Of a stretch of DNA of 43,055 nucleotides, positions 1 through 8,212 are shown one piece after another. How positions within the stretch are numbered: the first letter of the stretch is position 1; each line of letters begins with the position of its first letter. Origin of the DNA: an uncultured Bacteroidales bacterium (GTDB taxonomy: Bacteria > Bacteroidota > Bacteroidia > Bacteroidales > Bacteroidaceae). The notes below the pieces were generated by a model that worked only from the letters and a program-made list of their open reading frames with translations, searched no databases and had not been told where the DNA came from. The stretch spans positions 1 through 43,055 of the forward strand of contig CADCIO010000022.1 of NCBI GenBank assembly GCA_902801475.1, given 5' to 3'. Position numbers and translations under genes: made by a program.

Positions 1-107
1 GTTACAAAATCAAGTCCGTTGACTCTCCAAACCGCTCGTAAAAGACTTTATTTCAGCGATTTCAAAGAACGATTAGTCCACTTTAACGGGACAGTAGTGT
101 TGTTGAA

Positions 108-971
108 TTATAATTTAAGTTGTCTGCGATATTCCTGGGGAGTGATTCCAGCCATCTTGCGGAAGAGACGGATGAAATAACTATGGTCGCTAAATCCAAG
201 TTTGTAGGCAACCTCTTTCACCGAACAATCAGAGGTGAAGAGCATCAATTGGGCGCGTTCCACCTTTTTACGGTTGATGTATTGAACAGGTGTCTGGGCA
301 AATTCCTGCTTGAAAAGCCGGATGAAGTAGGTTTTGGTGACGGTTGCCACATTGGCCAGTTCTGTCACGTTTATCTCATCGGCAATATGTTCATGAATAT
401 GCTTCAGTACGCGTTTCATGCGCTCATCGGATGTCCAGATGCGGGGCTTCGCCTCCCGAATGAAATGTGACATAATCATCAGCATGACACCTCTCAACTC
501 CATCTTCTCCCATAGTGCCATGTTCATGTACCGCTCCACATAATCGGAAGTCTGTGCCGACGTATCGTAGCTCTTCGGGTCAGGCCCTGGAAGCATAGCG
601 TCGGGATGCTGTGTTGACACATAATCGAACAACCGTTTGACGCTGTTCCCCGCCAATACCTCGGTAGGTAGCTCTAACGTCTCCTGCAAACCCACTTCGT
701 TCTTAAATCCTTCATACATGTGAATATAATACAATTTGAATACCCCATGACACTCATACGAATGAATGACAAAAGCTGGTATGATATACATGTACCCTGG
801 CTTTAACCTAACGTCCTTATCCGGCAGATGAAGCATAGCCTCTCCTTCCATTATATAAAAGATGCGGATGAAGGGAGAACTCACTTTCTGCCAGTTCCAA
901 TCAGCATGATGCGTGGCATAGCCTACATTCAGCATCATCAGGTTCATTGACTCTATCGGTATCTGTATCAT
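108..971 (-). CDS. AraC-family transcriptional regulator
   Basis: Predicted DNA-binding activator of 287 aa. The N-terminal half looks like a cupin-type effector-binding domain (residues about 20-110, with a GYMYIIPAF strand). The C-terminal hundred residues form the double helix-turn-helix of AraC proteins, with the second-helix signature VKEVAYKLGFSDHSYFIRLF followed by GITPQEYR. I start it at the ATG at 971 rather than farther upstream, because the extra codons run into the promoter (a TATTTTTGC box on the minus strand at 999-1007). It is divergent from the GH29/GH97 pair, so local control of those genes by a sugar is the natural inference; the ligand is unknown. Confidence 0.9.
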   Translation of the reverse strand: MIQIPIESMNLMMLNVGYATHHADWNWQKVSSPFIRIFYIMEGEAMLHLPDKDVRLKPGYMYIIPAFVIHSYECHGVFKLYYIHMYEGFKNEVGLQETLELPTEVLAGNSVKRLFDYVSTQHPDAMLPGPDPKSYDTSAQTSDYVERYMNMALWEKMELRGVMLMIMSHFIREAKPRIWTSDERMKRVLKHIHEHIADEINVTELANVATVTKTYFIRLFKQEFAQTPVQYINRKKVERAQLMLFTSDCSVKEVAYKLGFSDHSYFIRLFRKMAGITPQEYRRQLKL

Positions 972-998
972 CGCATAATGATATTTGATAATCTGGCT

Positions 999-1124
999 GC
1001 AAAAATACAAAAAATATCAGATTCTTTAACGGAAGTAATAGGATAAAATTCCGATTATCATAATATTGTCCTATTATTGGATAATATTTTGAGCTATTGG
1101 TAACTGTTTATTTTGTACCTTTGC
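999..1124. promoter_or_regulatory. Divergent promoter region between araC-type gene and GH29 gene
   Basis: The plus strand has a Bacteroidetes -7 box TACCTTTGC at 1116-1124, 32 bases before the GH29 start. The minus strand has TATTTTTGC at 999-1007. No well-spaced TTTG -33 element is obvious for either, which fits promoters that need an activator. AT-rich DNA between them could hold the AraC-type operator, but I could not define direct repeats. Confidence 0.55.
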
Positions 1125-1156
1125 CGACAAAATCGCAACACATTACTTTCACACGT

Positions 1157-3139
1157 ATGAACAAAAAAAGAATATTGGCTCTCATCGCCGCGTTAATAAC
1201 GATTGGGGTGACAAAGGCTCAGGATACTATTGATATATGGAACCTTCCGCCCCTCAGCATAGAGCAAGGGCGTTATACCACCGACTGGGACAACCTGAGC
1301 CGACAATATAACACGCCTGCATGGTGGCGTGAGGCAAAACTGGGTGCATGGTCTCACTGGGATCCGCAATCAGCGGCAGAGGATGGTGACTGGTATTCGC
1401 GTGGTATGTATATGGAAGGTCATCCCCAATCGACGTTCCATCGCGAGCATTTCGGCCATCCTTCGGAGTATGGCTACAAAGAACTGTGTCGCGATTGGAA
1501 GATAGACCTTTGGGACCCTGAAGACTTGATGCAACTCTACCAGAAGATGGGAGCACGCTACTTCTTGGCATTGGGCAATCATCATGACAATTTTGATTGT
1601 TGGGACAGCAAATACCAGCCTTGGAATGCGGTGAATATCGGTCCGCATCAGGATATTGTAGGCATTTGGGAGAAGGTAGCAAGAAAGCACAACATGCCTT
1701 TCGGGATAGGTTTCCATAACACCCCTGCCCGCACTTGGGGACAGTTCATGCCTGTCAGATACACCAGCGATAAGCAGGGCGACAAGGCAGGCGTTCCCTA
1801 CGATGCCATGCTGACAAAAGCTGACGGTTACAAGCCCAATGCCGATGGGACGGACAAATGGTGGAAGGGGATGGATCCGCAAGATTTATATGGTCCTGTA
1901 CATCACGACGGACGCAAGTCGTTAGAGAGTCCGTTTGCCAACCAATTCATGTGGCGTGTGGACGATGCAATACGCAAATACCAGCCCGACATGATCTACT
2001 TTGATGACCATGCCGGCGACTCGCAAATAGACTTGGGCATAGATATGGGACTTGGGAAACTGACGCCTCAGATTATCGCCAATTTCTACAATATCGCAGA
2101 CAAACGCACAGAAGGGCGCAAGGAAGTGGTAGCAACATTCAAGGGTGTCGGTGGGCGCTACAACAGTTTTCAGCGTAACCCCGAAATGGTTGGCATCGTG
2201 GATCGCTCATTGGTAAAAAGCACAGAGCTTTACACTGAAGACGACATCATGGCTTTTCCTTTCCAGACAGAAGTAAGCCTGCAGGACTGGCATTATCAGA
2301 AAGGCGGCAGTTATCGCAGCGCTGAGGAAATAATCACTCGTCTGATGCAGAATGTGTCGCGTAATGGCTGCCTGCTCCTCAATATCACACAGCATGGGCG
2401 TGGCAATATCGATGATGAAGCACGTCAGATATGTCTGGACTTCGGTCGATGGATTGATATCAACCAAGAGGCTATTTACAGCGCACGACCATTCGATGTA
2501 TGGGGTAATAACGATGTCATCTATACTCGTCAGGGCGGTCATATCTATGCCGTCATCCTGCATCCCTCATCCGATCCCATCGTCCTGCCTGTTCTCTCCA
2601 GCCAGTCTTCTTCTGTAGGGAAAATCACAAAAGTGGAATTGGTGGAGAACAATCGTGCCGTTCCTTTCATCCAGTCGGCAGAGGGATTGACACTTCAAAT
2701 GGGAGAGCCTTTGCGTTCGGAAGGCATCCAAGATATGAAGCTTGCAATGGGATATAAAGTGGTAAGAATCAGTCACGATAAGGCATGGTTTAACGATGAC
2801 GACCCAGGTGTGCGCACTTTCGGATGGGACCGCCGTTGCAACACCCATGAAGGCGATTTCAACAACGACTTATCCTTCAGCAACCAGGCAGGTGACACTT
2901 GGACCGTAACTCTTGAAGCCCGAAAATTCAGCATCATCGCACCGCAAGGAATGGGGCAGGGCATCATGGAGGTTCTCATCGACGGCAAGCACGTGGGCGA
3001 AGTGTCCTTTGTCAAGCAGCGGGAAGTAAAGCATCAGTCCGTCGTCTTCACCTCGAAAAAGCTGCGCAAAGGCAAACACGAAATACAACTGAAGAACAAA
3101 AACGGAATGGTTGCCATCGATGCAATCATCATTCAATAA
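1157..3139 (+). CDS. Secreted alpha-L-fucosidase, GH29 family
   Basis: Predicted exported glycosidase of 660 aa that removes alpha-L-fucose from glycans. A signal peptide covers about residues 1-22 (lysine-rich start, then LALIAALITIGVTKA). The GH29 catalytic barrel follows: YFLALGNHHDNFD, the strand ending in YFDDHAGD whose Asp283 is the likely nucleophile, and NGCLLLNITQHGRG. The C-terminal 100 residues look like a beta-sandwich. The start is the ATG at 1157; an in-frame TTG at 1097 lies upstream of the promoter box. The GH97 gene follows after 9 bases, so both are probably one transcript. Substrate linkage cannot be read from sequence; related GH29 members also act on other deoxy sugars. 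Confidence 0.88.
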   Translation: MNKKRILALIAALITIGVTKAQDTIDIWNLPPLSIEQGRYTTDWDNLSRQYNTPAWWREAKLGAWSHWDPQSAAEDGDWYSRGMYMEGHPQSTFHREHFGHPSEYGYKELCRDWKIDLWDPEDLMQLYQKMGARYFLALGNHHDNFDCWDSKYQPWNAVNIGPHQDIVGIWEKVARKHNMPFGIGFHNTPARTWGQFMPVRYTSDKQGDKAGVPYDAMLTKADGYKPNADGTDKWWKGMDPQDLYGPVHHDGRKSLESPFANQFMWRVDDAIRKYQPDMIYFDDHAGDSQIDLGIDMGLGKLTPQIIANFYNIADKRTEGRKEVVATFKGVGGRYNSFQRNPEMVGIVDRSLVKSTELYTEDDIMAFPFQTEVSLQDWHYQKGGSYRSAEEIITRLMQNVSRNGCLLLNITQHGRGNIDDEARQICLDFGRWIDINQEAIYSARPFDVWGNNDVIYTRQGGHIYAVILHPSSDPIVLPVLSSQSSSVGKITKVELVENNRAVPFIQSAEGLTLQMGEPLRSEGIQDMKLAMGYKVVRISHDKAWFNDDDPGVRTFGWDRRCNTHEGDFNNDLSFSNQAGDTWTVTLEARKFSIIAPQGMGQGIMEVLIDGKHVGEVSFVKQREVKHQSVVFTSKKLRKGKHEIQLKNKNGMVAIDAIIIQ

Positions 3140-3148
3140 AACATCATC

Positions 3149-5017
3149 ATGAAACGTATTATTCTTTTCACGTTCTTCCTCACATCACTGTGTGTACACA
3201 GCTTTGGAAAAGACAAATTCGAATCACCCAACCATCAGTTGAGCGCTGAGGTGAATGGGCAGTCAGTGACGTTATACGACAAAAGTAAGCAGATGGTGAC
3301 ACGTATCCATCTCGGCTTGATAACCGATAAGGGAAATCTTGATTCAGGTTTGGTGCTGAAACTATCGACTGCCGCAAAGACAATCAAGGCCGACTATACC
3401 ATGGTCACAGGCAAGAGAAGTCATTGCACGAACCGCGCAAACGAAAAGACTTTTACTTATGCCAATGCAAACAATATGACCCTTGAGGCCATCGTCAGAC
3501 TCTATAATGATGGTGTTGCCATCCGCTATCGTATCCCGCAAGGCGTGAAGATAACAGACGATTGCACCTCATTCTATGTGGCAGATGGTAAGGACAGATG
3601 GATAGCTCCTTACGACTTTGGCAACGAACAACCTTTCCCACACGACACAGAAGGAAAGACTGTAAAAGACAGAAATCTGCGTGATGTTACCAATGGCCAA
3701 TGGAGCTATCCAGCCTTGGTGGAGCCACAAAAGGGGCTGTTTATGCTCATTGCGGAGTCAGATCTGCGAAGTAACGACAGCGGCTCGTATCTTGTCAATG
3801 CCGACAATTCCGAGCAATACAAGGTTCAACTGGTAGGTCCGTCTGCTTTCTGCGATGGTTTGTCACCTTGGCGTTTCGCCATTATTGGCTCTTTAGCAGA
3901 TGTGGTCGAATCGACTCTCGTCACCGATTTGGCTACACCAAGCCAGATTGCCGACACAAGTTGGATTCAGCCCGGTGTCAGTTCCTGGATCTATTGGGCA
4001 TATAATCATGGTTCCAAGGATTATGCGCTGGTGAAACAATACATCGACTTGGCTGCACAGATGGGATGGCCCTATTGTCTCGTTGATTGGGAATGGCCTG
4101 AGATGACCAACGGAGGTGACATCAACGACGTGATGGCATACGCCAAACAAAAGGGAGTCAAAATTAACCTGTGGTACAATTCCGGCACATCGCTTGTAGG
4201 ACCTCACGCCCCACAGCCACAAGACCGGCTGAATAAGGCAGAGAGCCGTGAACGCGAGATGCAATGGCTGGAAAGCATTGGAGCAAGTGGCATCAAGGTC
4301 GACTTCTTCTCGCCCGACAACGATACAATGGTCAATTATTACATTGATATACTCAAAGATGCTGCCCGTCACCATCTGCTGGTCGATTTCCATGGTTGTA
4401 CCATACCTAATGGATGGCAGCGCACATGGCCCAACATGGTGAGCATGGAAGGCATCTATGGTGCAGAGTGGTACAACAACTATGCGCTGATGACCACCTT
4501 GGCGCCACCCCACAATGCCACCGTTGTCTATACACGCAATGTCATCGGTCCGATGGACTATACGCCAGGCACATTCACCGACAGTCAGTTCCCCCACATC
4601 ACCACCAATGCACATGAACTGGCTCTGCCTGTGCTCTTCGAGTCGGGCATTCAGCACATGGCCGATCGTCCCGAAGGTTATGAGTCCCTTCCTTTTGAGG
4701 CAAGACAAGTCTATTCACACCTGCCCGCCGCATGGGACGACACCAAACTCCTCGCAGGCTATCCAGGCAAGAGTGCCGTTGTTGCTCGCCGTTCAGGGAA
4801 AACTTGGTACGTTGCAGGAATTAACGGCACAGATGAAGAAATAAATCTTGCTTTCACACTGAAGCGGCTGAATCTCAAGCCCAAGAAGGTTCTGTTGTTC
4901 AGCGACGGCGAGGCAGAGCGTGACATCAAAGTTTCTCACCCATCTCTGAGCGGTGACAAAGTCTGCATTGCTTGCCGAGCACGTGGTGGTTTTTTAATGG
5001 TGATGCAATATCAGTAA
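3149..5017 (+). CDS. Secreted glycoside hydrolase family 97 (probably retaining alpha-galactosidase type)
   Basis: Predicted periplasmic or exported alpha-glycosidase of 622 aa with a signal peptide (residues 1-20). The N-terminal beta-sandwich (about 22-260) and the barrel (about 275-530) match GH97: WIQPGVSSWIYW, CLVDWEWPEM, GIKVDFF and a short C-terminal sheet. In this family retaining alpha-galactosidases carry an Asp nucleophile where inverting alpha-glucosidases (SusB) have none. Asp385 in the VDFF strand and Glu434 in SMEG fit the retaining type, as I remember the Bacteroides thetaiotaomicron enzyme. It sits 9 bases after the GH29 gene. Together they could strip fucose and galactose from the same side chains. 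Confidence 0.88.
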   Translation: MKRIILFTFFLTSLCVHSFGKDKFESPNHQLSAEVNGQSVTLYDKSKQMVTRIHLGLITDKGNLDSGLVLKLSTAAKTIKADYTMVTGKRSHCTNRANEKTFTYANANNMTLEAIVRLYNDGVAIRYRIPQGVKITDDCTSFYVADGKDRWIAPYDFGNEQPFPHDTEGKTVKDRNLRDVTNGQWSYPALVEPQKGLFMLIAESDLRSNDSGSYLVNADNSEQYKVQLVGPSAFCDGLSPWRFAIIGSLADVVESTLVTDLATPSQIADTSWIQPGVSSWIYWAYNHGSKDYALVKQYIDLAAQMGWPYCLVDWEWPEMTNGGDINDVMAYAKQKGVKINLWYNSGTSLVGPHAPQPQDRLNKAESREREMQWLESIGASGIKVDFFSPDNDTMVNYYIDILKDAARHHLLVDFHGCTIPNGWQRTWPNMVSMEGIYGAEWYNNYALMTTLAPPHNATVVYTRNVIGPMDYTPGTFTDSQFPHITTNAHELALPVLFESGIQHMADRPEGYESLPFEARQVYSHLPAAWDDTKLLAGYPGKSAVVARRSGKTWYVAGINGTDEEINLAFTLKRLNLKPKKVLLFSDGEAERDIKVSHPSLSGDKVCIACRARGGFLMVMQYQ

Positions 5018-5074
5018 GCAATAGAGTATGTTTCAGCCGTACTGGAACTATACTTTCTCTATTCTATTTGCAAT

Positions 5075-5350
5075 ATGGGAGCGCAGGCACAACTGAAACC
5101 TCGTGTGGTGATCTTGACTGACATCGGACAACCAGATCTTGAACCTGATGATACGGAGTCGCTGGTGCATCTGCTTTGCTATGCCGACCAACTGGAGATT
5201 GAGGGTATCATCACCTCGACGGGCTGGAACTGCAACCCTTATCCCACGACCAACCAGCGGCTCTACAAGAACACGCACGATGACTCCTGGGAAGACATCA
5301 CCAGCCGATTCTGGTCGGCTCATCCGACGGACGGAAATTCCGCGAAATAA
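5075..5350 (+). pseudogene. Truncated DUF1593-type nucleoside-hydrolase-like gene
   Basis: The first 70 or so codons match the N-terminus of DUF1593 proteins (nucleoside-hydrolase-like, usually over 400 aa): RVVILTDIGQ, then EPDDTESLVHLLCYADQLEI, then GIITSTGW. After LYKN the frame no longer resembles the family and stops at 5350, so about four fifths is missing. The signal peptide is also damaged: codons upstream are hydrophobic (SAVLELYFLYSICN) but lack an ATG. The position behind GH29 and GH97 suggests it was once the third gene of that operon. Confidence 0.65.
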
Positions 5351-5429
5351 TTGACTGACACAATAACGCTTGCAAAAGCATCAGAGGAATCAATGGGACT
5401 GGCAGACATCACGTTTGTCAGCCCTTTTA

Positions 5430-5459
5430 TTTTGCCGCCGGCAATCCACCCTTTTGCCG
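5430..5459. repeat. TTTTGCCG pair, 22-bp spacing
   Basis: TTTTGCCG occurs at 5430 and again at 5452, exactly 22 bp apart. The first copy is part of the palindrome TTGCCGCCGGCAA and is followed by TCCA. The same sequence with the same spacing recurs at 6183. Confidence 0.75.
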
Positions 5460-5494
5460 ACGTATCGTTGACCTCGAAACGGCATACTATTTAT

Positions 5495-5520
5495 GCTCTC
5501 TCGTGGGAGCGTGTTTTTTT
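5495..5520 (+). terminator. Rho-independent terminator after the GH29-GH97 operon
   Basis: Stem GCTCTC / GGGAGC (one G-T pair) with loop TCGT, followed by GTG and seven T. It lies about 150 bases past the broken DUF1593 gene and would end the plus-strand transcript. Confidence 0.6.
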
Positions 5521-5846
5521 CTCTCATAGGGTAACAATTTTTTCCCTTAGGGGTTGCAAAAAAATCGTTCAGTGACTCAGAATTCAGAATTCAGTTCTCT
5601 GAAAGGCTATGAATATTTTCAACTTCATCCCAGCTTATATTTCCAGATAATTAACTTTTTGGGAAACCGTTTCCAATAGTTTAGTCTTTTTGGAAACATT
5701 CATTTTGATCGTGCTGACAATGCCCCATTCATAGCGAGGAGAATGCCTCACTATGTTGGCACACAATGCCCAACTCATCGAGCGATGAAAAACCTACTGC
5801 TGTTTTTAAAGAAATATCAACCTCGAATTCCTTTTTTTCTACAAGC

Positions 5847-5884
5847 GTGACAATTCGGACAAAGGACACCCTGTTTTTACATAC
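5847..5884 (+). repeat. TGTGACAATT element, copy 1
   Basis: Begins GTGACAATTCGGACAAAGG, then a C-rich patch, a T-run and ACATAC. Similar elements lie at 6103-6142 (inverted) and 6339-6376. Confidence 0.65.
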
Positions 5885-6102
5885 TCACACCATAGCAGAA
5901 AAACCTACATCGGCTGATAATCAATGAGTTGTATGTATAATTTAGTAATAATAATAGTAATTTACATACTATTTTCTATACATATTTATTACTTTTCTAT
6001 CATTATCTTCTTATTTATCTCAATTATTAGTAAGATTATAGCTGTTTTGATAGCAATTGTTGATATTTCTTCTCTTCCTCTTCTCTGCCCCTCCCAATAC
6101 CA

Positions 6103-6142
6103 GCGTACAAAAAATGCCCTGTCCTATGTCCGAATTGTCACA
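6103..6142 (-). repeat. TGTGACAATT element, copy 2 (inverted)
   Basis: Read on the minus strand it begins TGTGACAATTCGGACATAGG and continues to a T-run and GTACGC, closely matching copy 1. Copies 1 and 2 face each other across about 220 bp of AT-rich DNA. Confidence 0.65.
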
Positions 6143-6182
6143 GGTCACCTCTCTTCCCCAAAGACCCGACAGCTCTCTTACC

Positions 6183-6240
6183 TTTTGCCGTCGGCAATCC
6201 ATTGCTTTGCCGTCACCTCTTTGATGCTTTGCCGTTAGCA
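6183..6240. repeat. TTTGCCG triplet, 22-bp spacing
   Basis: TTTGCCG octamers start at 6183, 6205 and 6227, two exact 22-bp steps. Copies one and three are palindromic (TTGCCGTCGGCAA and TTGCCGTTAGCAA). Copy one shares TTTTGCCG-N-CGGCAATCCA with the 5430 site. Confidence 0.75.
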
Positions 6241-6338
6241 ATTTAAAAACGCCCCCTTATTGCCCAATAACCTGCCCCTGCTGAGAAATAAGCGTGCCTT
6301 GTTGAAAAACAATGATGTTTCCTGAAAATTCACCAATC

Positions 6339-6376
6339 TGTGACAATTGTGACAAAGGCCCCCCGTTTTTTGCATG
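6339..6376 (+). repeat. TGTGACAATT element, copy 3
   Basis: Begins TGTGACAATTGTGACAAAGG, then a C-run, a T-run and GCATGC. It is 100 bases upstream of the promoter of the deiminase operon. Confidence 0.6.
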
Positions 6377-6477
6377 CATTATAGGTGCTATTATTAATTG
6401 TAATACAAATGATTGAATATTAATAAATTAGTTATAATAACTCTTTCGAAATCCTTAACAAGATTTAACAAGTTTTA

Positions 6478-6510
6478 TTTGGTGGGGAAGGAAGAAGTAT
6501 ATACCTTTGC
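6478..6510 (+). promoter_or_regulatory. Bacteroidetes promoter of the deiminase-protease pair
   Basis: TTTG at 6478-6481 and TACCTTTGC at 6502-6510 with 20 bases between them, the usual Bacteroidetes sigma-factor layout. The start codon follows 40 bases later, after an AT-rich leader without a Shine-Dalgarno site. Confidence 0.75.
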
Positions 6511-6550
6511 GGCAAAACGTAAATAACTGAATATTAATAATTTAATTATT

Positions 6551-7423
6551 ATGATTGATAATTTTTATACAAACAAGGTATATTTTGCAAAAGGACTTAC
6601 TTTTGTGAAATATCTGGATGTTGCAACACGTCTGGTTAATGTCTTCCATCGTCAAAAGATTGCGTGGGAAATGTTGCCGCAAACTTCATCTCCTCTCCAT
6701 ATCTGGGCACGTGACTACATGCCTGTGCAGGTGCGCAAAGACAAGTTTGTGAGATTCTGCTATGCCCCAGATTATCTTCGTGAAAGCCCTGAATACAAGC
6801 CCAATACTTCTGCTGTTCTTTCAGAACTTGGCATTGAGGTGATAAACTCAGACATCGTTCTTGATGGCGGCAACGTGGTCAGTTGTGGCGACAAAGTTAT
6901 CTTGACCGAAAAAATCATCAGAGAGAATCTTCACTATGAGAAAAGTGCGTTGATTCATGCCCTTAGCCAGTTGTTGGAAGCAGAGGTGGTGTTGATACCA
7001 CAAGATGTGTATGATGAATATGGTCATGCAGATGGAATGGTGAGATACATGGGCGAGGGCCGGGTGTTGCTCAATAATTACTGCGACTTTGACAAGGCTT
7101 TGCGGAAACGGTTGTTGGCTGCGCTCAATCCTCATTTTGACATCACAGAACTCCACTACGGCGCATATACCGATAGGAGTTGGGCTTATATCAATTTCCT
7201 GCACGTTGGCCATCACATCTTCATCCCAATGATGAACGACAAGATAGGAGAAACTGCCTTCCAGCAGATTGCCGATGCATTTCCTCAATGCAAGTGTCAT
7301 CCTGTATACCATTATGAAAGCATTGTTCGCGAAGGTGGAGCGCTGAATTGTTCAACATGGAATATTCTTGTTGACCTACCAGAGGAAAAAGAAAATAGTC
7401 ATGAATTACCAAAAACAGTTTGA
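6551..7423 (+). CDS. Agmatine deiminase / peptidyl-arginine deiminase family protein
   Basis: Guanidino-group hydrolase fold, 290 aa, no signal peptide, so probably cytoplasmic. Family motifs occur in order: WARDYMP (about 52-58), LDGGN (about 99-103), DEYGHADGMVRY with the catalytic His, and EGGALNCSTW with Cys267 as the expected nucleophile. It is shorter than typical agmatine deiminases (about 340-370 aa) and its C-terminal motif, ALNCST, differs from the usual GGIHC-type sequence, so the substrate may differ. It lies 2 bases before a papain-like protease gene, and no polyamine genes are nearby. Hydrolysis of agmatine, arginine or a peptidyl-arginine all remain possible. Confidence 0.8.
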   Translation: MIDNFYTNKVYFAKGLTFVKYLDVATRLVNVFHRQKIAWEMLPQTSSPLHIWARDYMPVQVRKDKFVRFCYAPDYLRESPEYKPNTSAVLSELGIEVINSDIVLDGGNVVSCGDKVILTEKIIRENLHYEKSALIHALSQLLEAEVVLIPQDVYDEYGHADGMVRYMGEGRVLLNNYCDFDKALRKRLLAALNPHFDITELHYGAYTDRSWAYINFLHVGHHIFIPMMNDKIGETAFQQIADAFPQCKCHPVYHYESIVREGGALNCSTWNILVDLPEEKENSHELPKTV

Positions 7424-7425
7424 TT

Positions 7426-8106
7426 ATGTTTACAGCAAAATTTATAAAGAACATCTTCTTGGAAGAAGAAGCGATTAAAGCTATTGGTAGAAGTGGGAAA
7501 AGAACCAGAGTCTTTGCCAAACAAGGAGACCTCGATGGTTCGTGCTGTATTTACAGTTTGATGATGATGCTTATCTTTCACCAAAAACTTGACTGGGAAG
7601 ATTTGGTTGATGGCGAACGTGCAAAAGATTGTGAATTTGTTGGTCGCATCCAGCATGAATTTCTGCATGGTCTTAATGGACTCTGTTCTAATGGATACAA
7701 ATTACAAGAAATCTCTGAAAGAGCGAACAGATGCTTCGGTAGCAAAATGTGTGAGGCGTATACAACAGAGCCAGGTACTCCGAATACCGTGAGTCGCAGC
7801 ATACTGCAAGAAATGATTAGAATGTATTTAGATGATAGACAACCTGTAATGATTGGATACTCCAAGCCATCGGGATCCGGACATGCATTAGTTGCCGTTG
7901 CATACAGAAGAGAGGCTTGGAATCGGTTACGTTTGTTCTGTTTAGATCCTTCACACGGAGTGCCCTTTATGTACCCTTGGAACACCGTCATTGACCTCGA
8001 CTATCTATCTTCCGACGATGACGATTTTACAGATACCAATTATTGGACAGAGAGAAAAGTATGCGTCAATGACTTTCTAGTCATACATGACACCTCTCCA
8101 GAGTGA
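7426..8106 (+). CDS. Putative papain-like cysteine protease, unrecognised family
   Basis: A 226-aa protein without signal peptide or membrane helix. I do not recognise a named family, but the order of residues fits a papain-fold (C39-like) peptidase: Gln33 and Cys40 in QGDLDGSC, followed by a helix (IYSLMMMLI), His153 in GHALVAVAY, and Asp174 in FCLDPSHG. The start is the ATG at 7426, two bases after the deiminase stop; a TTG at 7420 is less likely. Tight coupling suggests both enzymes act on one process, perhaps modification and cleavage of a protein or peptide. That is inference. Confidence 0.7.
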   Translation: MFTAKFIKNIFLEEEAIKAIGRSGKRTRVFAKQGDLDGSCCIYSLMMMLIFHQKLDWEDLVDGERAKDCEFVGRIQHEFLHGLNGLCSNGYKLQEISERANRCFGSKMCEAYTTEPGTPNTVSRSILQEMIRMYLDDRQPVMIGYSKPSGSGHALVAVAYRREAWNRLRLFCLDPSHGVPFMYPWNTVIDLDYLSSDDDDFTDTNYWTERKVCVNDFLVIHDTSPE

Positions 8107-8140
8107 CTACCCTTCCTAAAGTTTATAACAAGAATCATTA

Positions 8141-8173
8141 CCAAAGGCTCTGTCGAAAAAGCAGAGTCTTTGG
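8141..8173. terminator. Hairpin between convergent genes
   Basis: A 12-bp stem, CCAAAGGCTCTG with CAGAGTCTTTGG (one G-T pair) and a 9-base loop. There is no long T-run on either side, so it could be a weak two-way terminator or transcript-end stabiliser between the protease gene and the minus-strand genes. Confidence 0.5.
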
Positions 8174-8212
8174 AGTTGTATAAAGGTACATGAAGACACA
8201 AAGAGTCCACCT

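Larger units (their letters stand above)
5351..6550. other. 1.2-kb AT-rich non-coding stretch with repeats
   Basis: No convincing protein gene on either strand. It contains a terminator hairpin, TTTGCCG motifs repeated at 22-bp steps, three copies of a roughly 38-40-bp element beginning TGTGACAATT, a GGAAACCGTTTCC palindrome at 5662-5674, an AGAATTC tandem near 5580, and the promoter of the next operon at the right end. The stretch 5930-6060 is very AT-rich. It forms the left edge of the accessory island. Confidence 0.6.

Noticed and set aside
1..107. End of a gene at the left edge
   Set aside because: One plus frame is open from base 1 but runs on into the antisense of the AraC gene, and the other frames stop early; nothing recognisable.
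3893..4708. 271-codon open frame on the minus strand
   Set aside because: Antisense to the GH97 barrel; no recognisable domain or promoter.
5924..6238. 104-codon frame with hydrophobic start
   Set aside because: Sequence is low-complexity Ile/Phe from AT-rich DNA, without promoter or family features, and crosses the repeat elements.
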